From positions 1-5,780 of the forward strand of contig JAZUCI010000119.1 in NCBI GenBank assembly GCA_045639045.1: a stretch of DNA of 5,780 nucleotides, read 5' to 3'. A program made the position numbers and the translations under genes. The notes below the pieces were generated by a model. It made no database searches, had not been told where the DNA came from, and was given only the letters and a program-made list of their open reading frames with translations. This stretch comes from SIG402 sp045639045 (GTDB lineage: Bacteria > Bacillota > Clostridia > Christensenellales > Borkfalkiaceae). This document shows, piece after piece, positions 4,566 to 5,780 of this stretch; position 1 is the first letter of the stretch, and the number at the start of each line of letters is the position of its first letter.

Positions 4566-5384
4566 TTACACGCCGCTATACGCGGAAAAACCGCCGTCTA
4601 CGGCAAGCACCGTACCCGTTACGAATCCGCTTACGCTATCATCCGCAAGGAACAAAAGCGCGCCCGTTAATTCTTCCACCTTACCAAAGCGATGCATGGG
4701 GGTAGCGGTTAAAATTTTGCCCGAACGGGGGGTGGGATTGCCTTCCGCATCGAACAGTAAATCCTTGTTTTGCGCGGTTACGAAGAACCCGGGGGCGATT
4801 GCGTTGGCGCGAATGCCCTTGCCCGCAAAGTGAACGGCAAGCCATTGGGTAAAGTTTTGCAGCGCCGCCTTCGCCGCCGAATAAGCGGGGATTTTGGTTA
4901 AGGGGCGGAACGCGTTCATGGAAGAAATATTGATAATATTCCCCCCCGTTTTCAGCATCGGTTCCGCAAACACTTGGGTAGCCAAAAAGGCGGAAGTTAA
5001 GTTGGTATCGAACACGAAGGAAAACCCTTCCGCATCAATGCCGAAAAAGTCCTTTTTGCCTTCTTCCGCATCTTCCGCGCGTTCGTTAAAGGTGGTAGCG
5101 GAAGGGTGGTTTCCCCCCACGCCGTTAATTAAAATATCCACTTTGCCGAACTTTGCCAAAATTTCTTCCCTGGCGCGGAGTAAATCTTCTTTTTTTACGC
5201 AGTCGCAAGCCACGGGGAAGGCGCTTTCGCCAATTTCCTTTGCCAAAGCTTCCACTTTCGCGTACGTTCTGCCAAGCAGGGCAACTTTTGCGCCGCTACC
5301 AGCTAGCGCCCTGCACATTTCCGCGCAAATTACACCGTTTGCGCCCGTAATTACCGCAACTTTTCCAGTTAAATCCGTTTTCAT
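4566..5384 (-). CDS. uxuB: D-mannonate oxidoreductase (fructuronate reductase), SDR type
   Basis: Reversible NAD(P)H-dependent interconversion of D-fructuronate and D-mannonate, the step before UxuA. This is the short-chain dehydrogenase type found in Bacillus/Clostridium, unrelated to the long-chain E. coli UxuB. The 272 residues show the nucleotide-binding turn TGANGVIC (13-20), INGVGGNHPSATT (86-98), which is diagnostic of this subfamily, N128 in DTNLTSAF, the catalytic S155 in NISSMNAF, and Y168/K172 in YSAAK. The family C-terminus is FVTGTVLAVDGGFSAYSGV (254-272). The insert at 100-125 with Asp/Glu-rich residues is typical of mannonate oxidoreductases. The last glycine of the Rossmann turn is replaced by C20. 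The ATG lies 3 nt after the uxuA stop, with AAGGAG at 5397-5392 inside uxuA. Another sugar-acid SDR is possible but unlikely next to uxuA. Confidence 0.9.
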   Translation of the reverse strand: MKTDLTGKVAVITGANGVICAEMCRALAGSGAKVALLGRTYAKVEALAKEIGESAFPVACDCVKKEDLLRAREEILAKFGKVDILINGVGGNHPSATTFNERAEDAEEGKKDFFGIDAEGFSFVFDTNLTSAFLATQVFAEPMLKTGGNIINISSMNAFRPLTKIPAYSAAKAALQNFTQWLAVHFAGKGIRANAIAPGFFVTAQNKDLLFDAEGNPTPRSGKILTATPMHRFGKVEELTGALLFLADDSVSGFVTGTVLAVDGGFSAYSGV

Positions 5385-5387
5385 ACG

Positions 5388-5780
5388 TTATCTCCTTTCC
5401 ATCCCTTCGAACAGCCCTTGCAAATAGCAAGCCCCCATAGCGCGGTCGTACAAACCGTAACCGCCACCGGGCGCTTCCCCAAACACGCTTCTGCCGTGAT
5501 CGGGACGAACGTAGCCGTCAAATCCGTTTTCCGTTAACGCGCGAACAACGCCGATAATATCCACGTTCCCCGCACCGCTTAAATGCCCGTTTTCATAGAA
5601 TTTGCCTTCCCCCGTATGCGTTAGCTGGCGAAGGTGCGCGAAGGGAATACGTTTTGCGTATTTCCCCGCTAAACTAACCAAATCCGTTTTGGGATTTGCC
5701 CCTAGCGAGCCCGTACAGAAGGTGATGCCGTTCGCCATAGAAGGCAGGGCGGCAAACAACCGATCGAAATCTTCTTCCCC
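5388..5780 (-). CDS. uxuA: Mannonate dehydratase, C-terminal 130 residues (5' end beyond the window)
   Basis: Dehydrates D-mannonate to 2-keto-3-deoxygluconate, feeding KdgK. The reading frame stays open to the window edge, beginning GEEDFDRLFAALPS, so the true start is outside. Family hallmarks of the TIM-barrel C-terminal half are present: NGITFCTGSLG (17-27 of the visible part) with metal-binding Cys 22, FAHLR (47-51) with His 49, VRPDHGR (91-97) with metal-binding Asp 94, and the closing GYGLYDRAMGACYLQGLFEG (108-127). Together these match the known Mn2+ site of Cys, His and Asp ligands, the remaining His lying upstream. The C-terminus is short and clean, ending GMERR. The end of the gene doubles as the ribosome binding site of uxuB, indicating co-expression of consecutive enzymes. 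Confidence 0.93.
   Translation of the reverse strand, partial: GEEDFDRLFAALPSMANGITFCTGSLGANPKTDLVSLAGKYAKRIPFAHLRQLTHTGEGKFYENGHLSGAGNVDIIGVVRALTENGFDGYVRPDHGRSVFGEAPGGGYGLYDRAMGACYLQGLFEGMERR

Noticed and set aside
3981..4670. A 229-codon plus-strand open frame running across kdgA, its promoter region and the end of uxuB.
   Set aside because: It is antisense to recognised genes, crosses an intergenic promoter, has no ribosome binding site, and its product resembles no family. It is a by-product of coding-strand composition.
4894..5427. A 177-codon plus-strand open frame antisense to uxuB.
   Set aside because: uxuB on the other strand has diagnostic motifs throughout, and this frame has no recognisable domain or ribosome binding site.
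1..5780. Search for a novel defence, mobile or secondary-metabolite system.
   Set aside because: All coding sequence is accounted for by hexuronate catabolism, pyrimidine synthesis and one esterase. There are no transposase remnants, direct-repeat arrays, attachment sites or tRNA-like folds that I could see.

Overview
The window reads as part of a Firmicutes (clostridial-type) chromosome. The support is AAGGAG-type ribosome binding sites before most genes, sigma-A-like promoters, a PyrR-type RNA attenuator, and protein families typical of Bacillus/Clostridium, including an SDR-type fructuronate reductase. All eight genes lie on the minus strand, so transcription runs from high to low coordinates. 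Nothing looks like a mobile element, prophage, defence locus, CRISPR array or tRNA/rRNA gene.

Region A (5780 to 2266) is a hexuronate catabolic cluster. In transcription order it holds uxuA (C-terminal part only, cut by the window edge), an SDR-type uxuB, kdgA (KDPG/KHG aldolase), a cytoplasmic SGNH/GDSL hydrolase, and kdgK (KDG kinase). Together these take fructuronate to mannonate, 2-keto-3-deoxygluconate (KDG), KDPG, and finally pyruvate plus glyceraldehyde-3-phosphate. A 94-bp gap before kdgA carries a likely internal promoter overlapped by a 7-bp inverted repeat, a candidate operator. kdgA, the hydrolase gene and kdgK are tightly packed (1-nt overlap, then an 11-nt gap) and end at a strong intrinsic terminator.

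Region B (2265 to 1960) has no gene but is dense with signals. In transcription order it holds the kdgK terminator, a second terminator-like hairpin, a near-consensus extended -10 promoter, and a leader of about 150 nt. The leader can fold as a complete PyrR attenuator. A PyrR-binding hairpin with a CCGUGA hexaloop (fits CNGNGA) sequesters GGCAAGA. That heptamer is the exact complement of the 5' strand of an intrinsic terminator just upstream of pyrR.

Region C (1959 to 1) is the start of a pyrimidine biosynthesis operon: pyrR, pyrC (4-nt ATGA overlap) and the first 61 codons of carB. pyrB and carA, which lie between pyrR and carB in the Bacillus subtilis operon, are absent here. PyrR with UMP/UTP should terminate the leader transcript when pyrimidines are plentiful.

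I found no wholly new system. The items most worth a second look are the hand-derivable pyr attenuator, the operator-like repeat at kdgA, the unexplained esterase between two Entner-Doudoroff genes, and shortened versions of PyrC and the KDPG aldolase.
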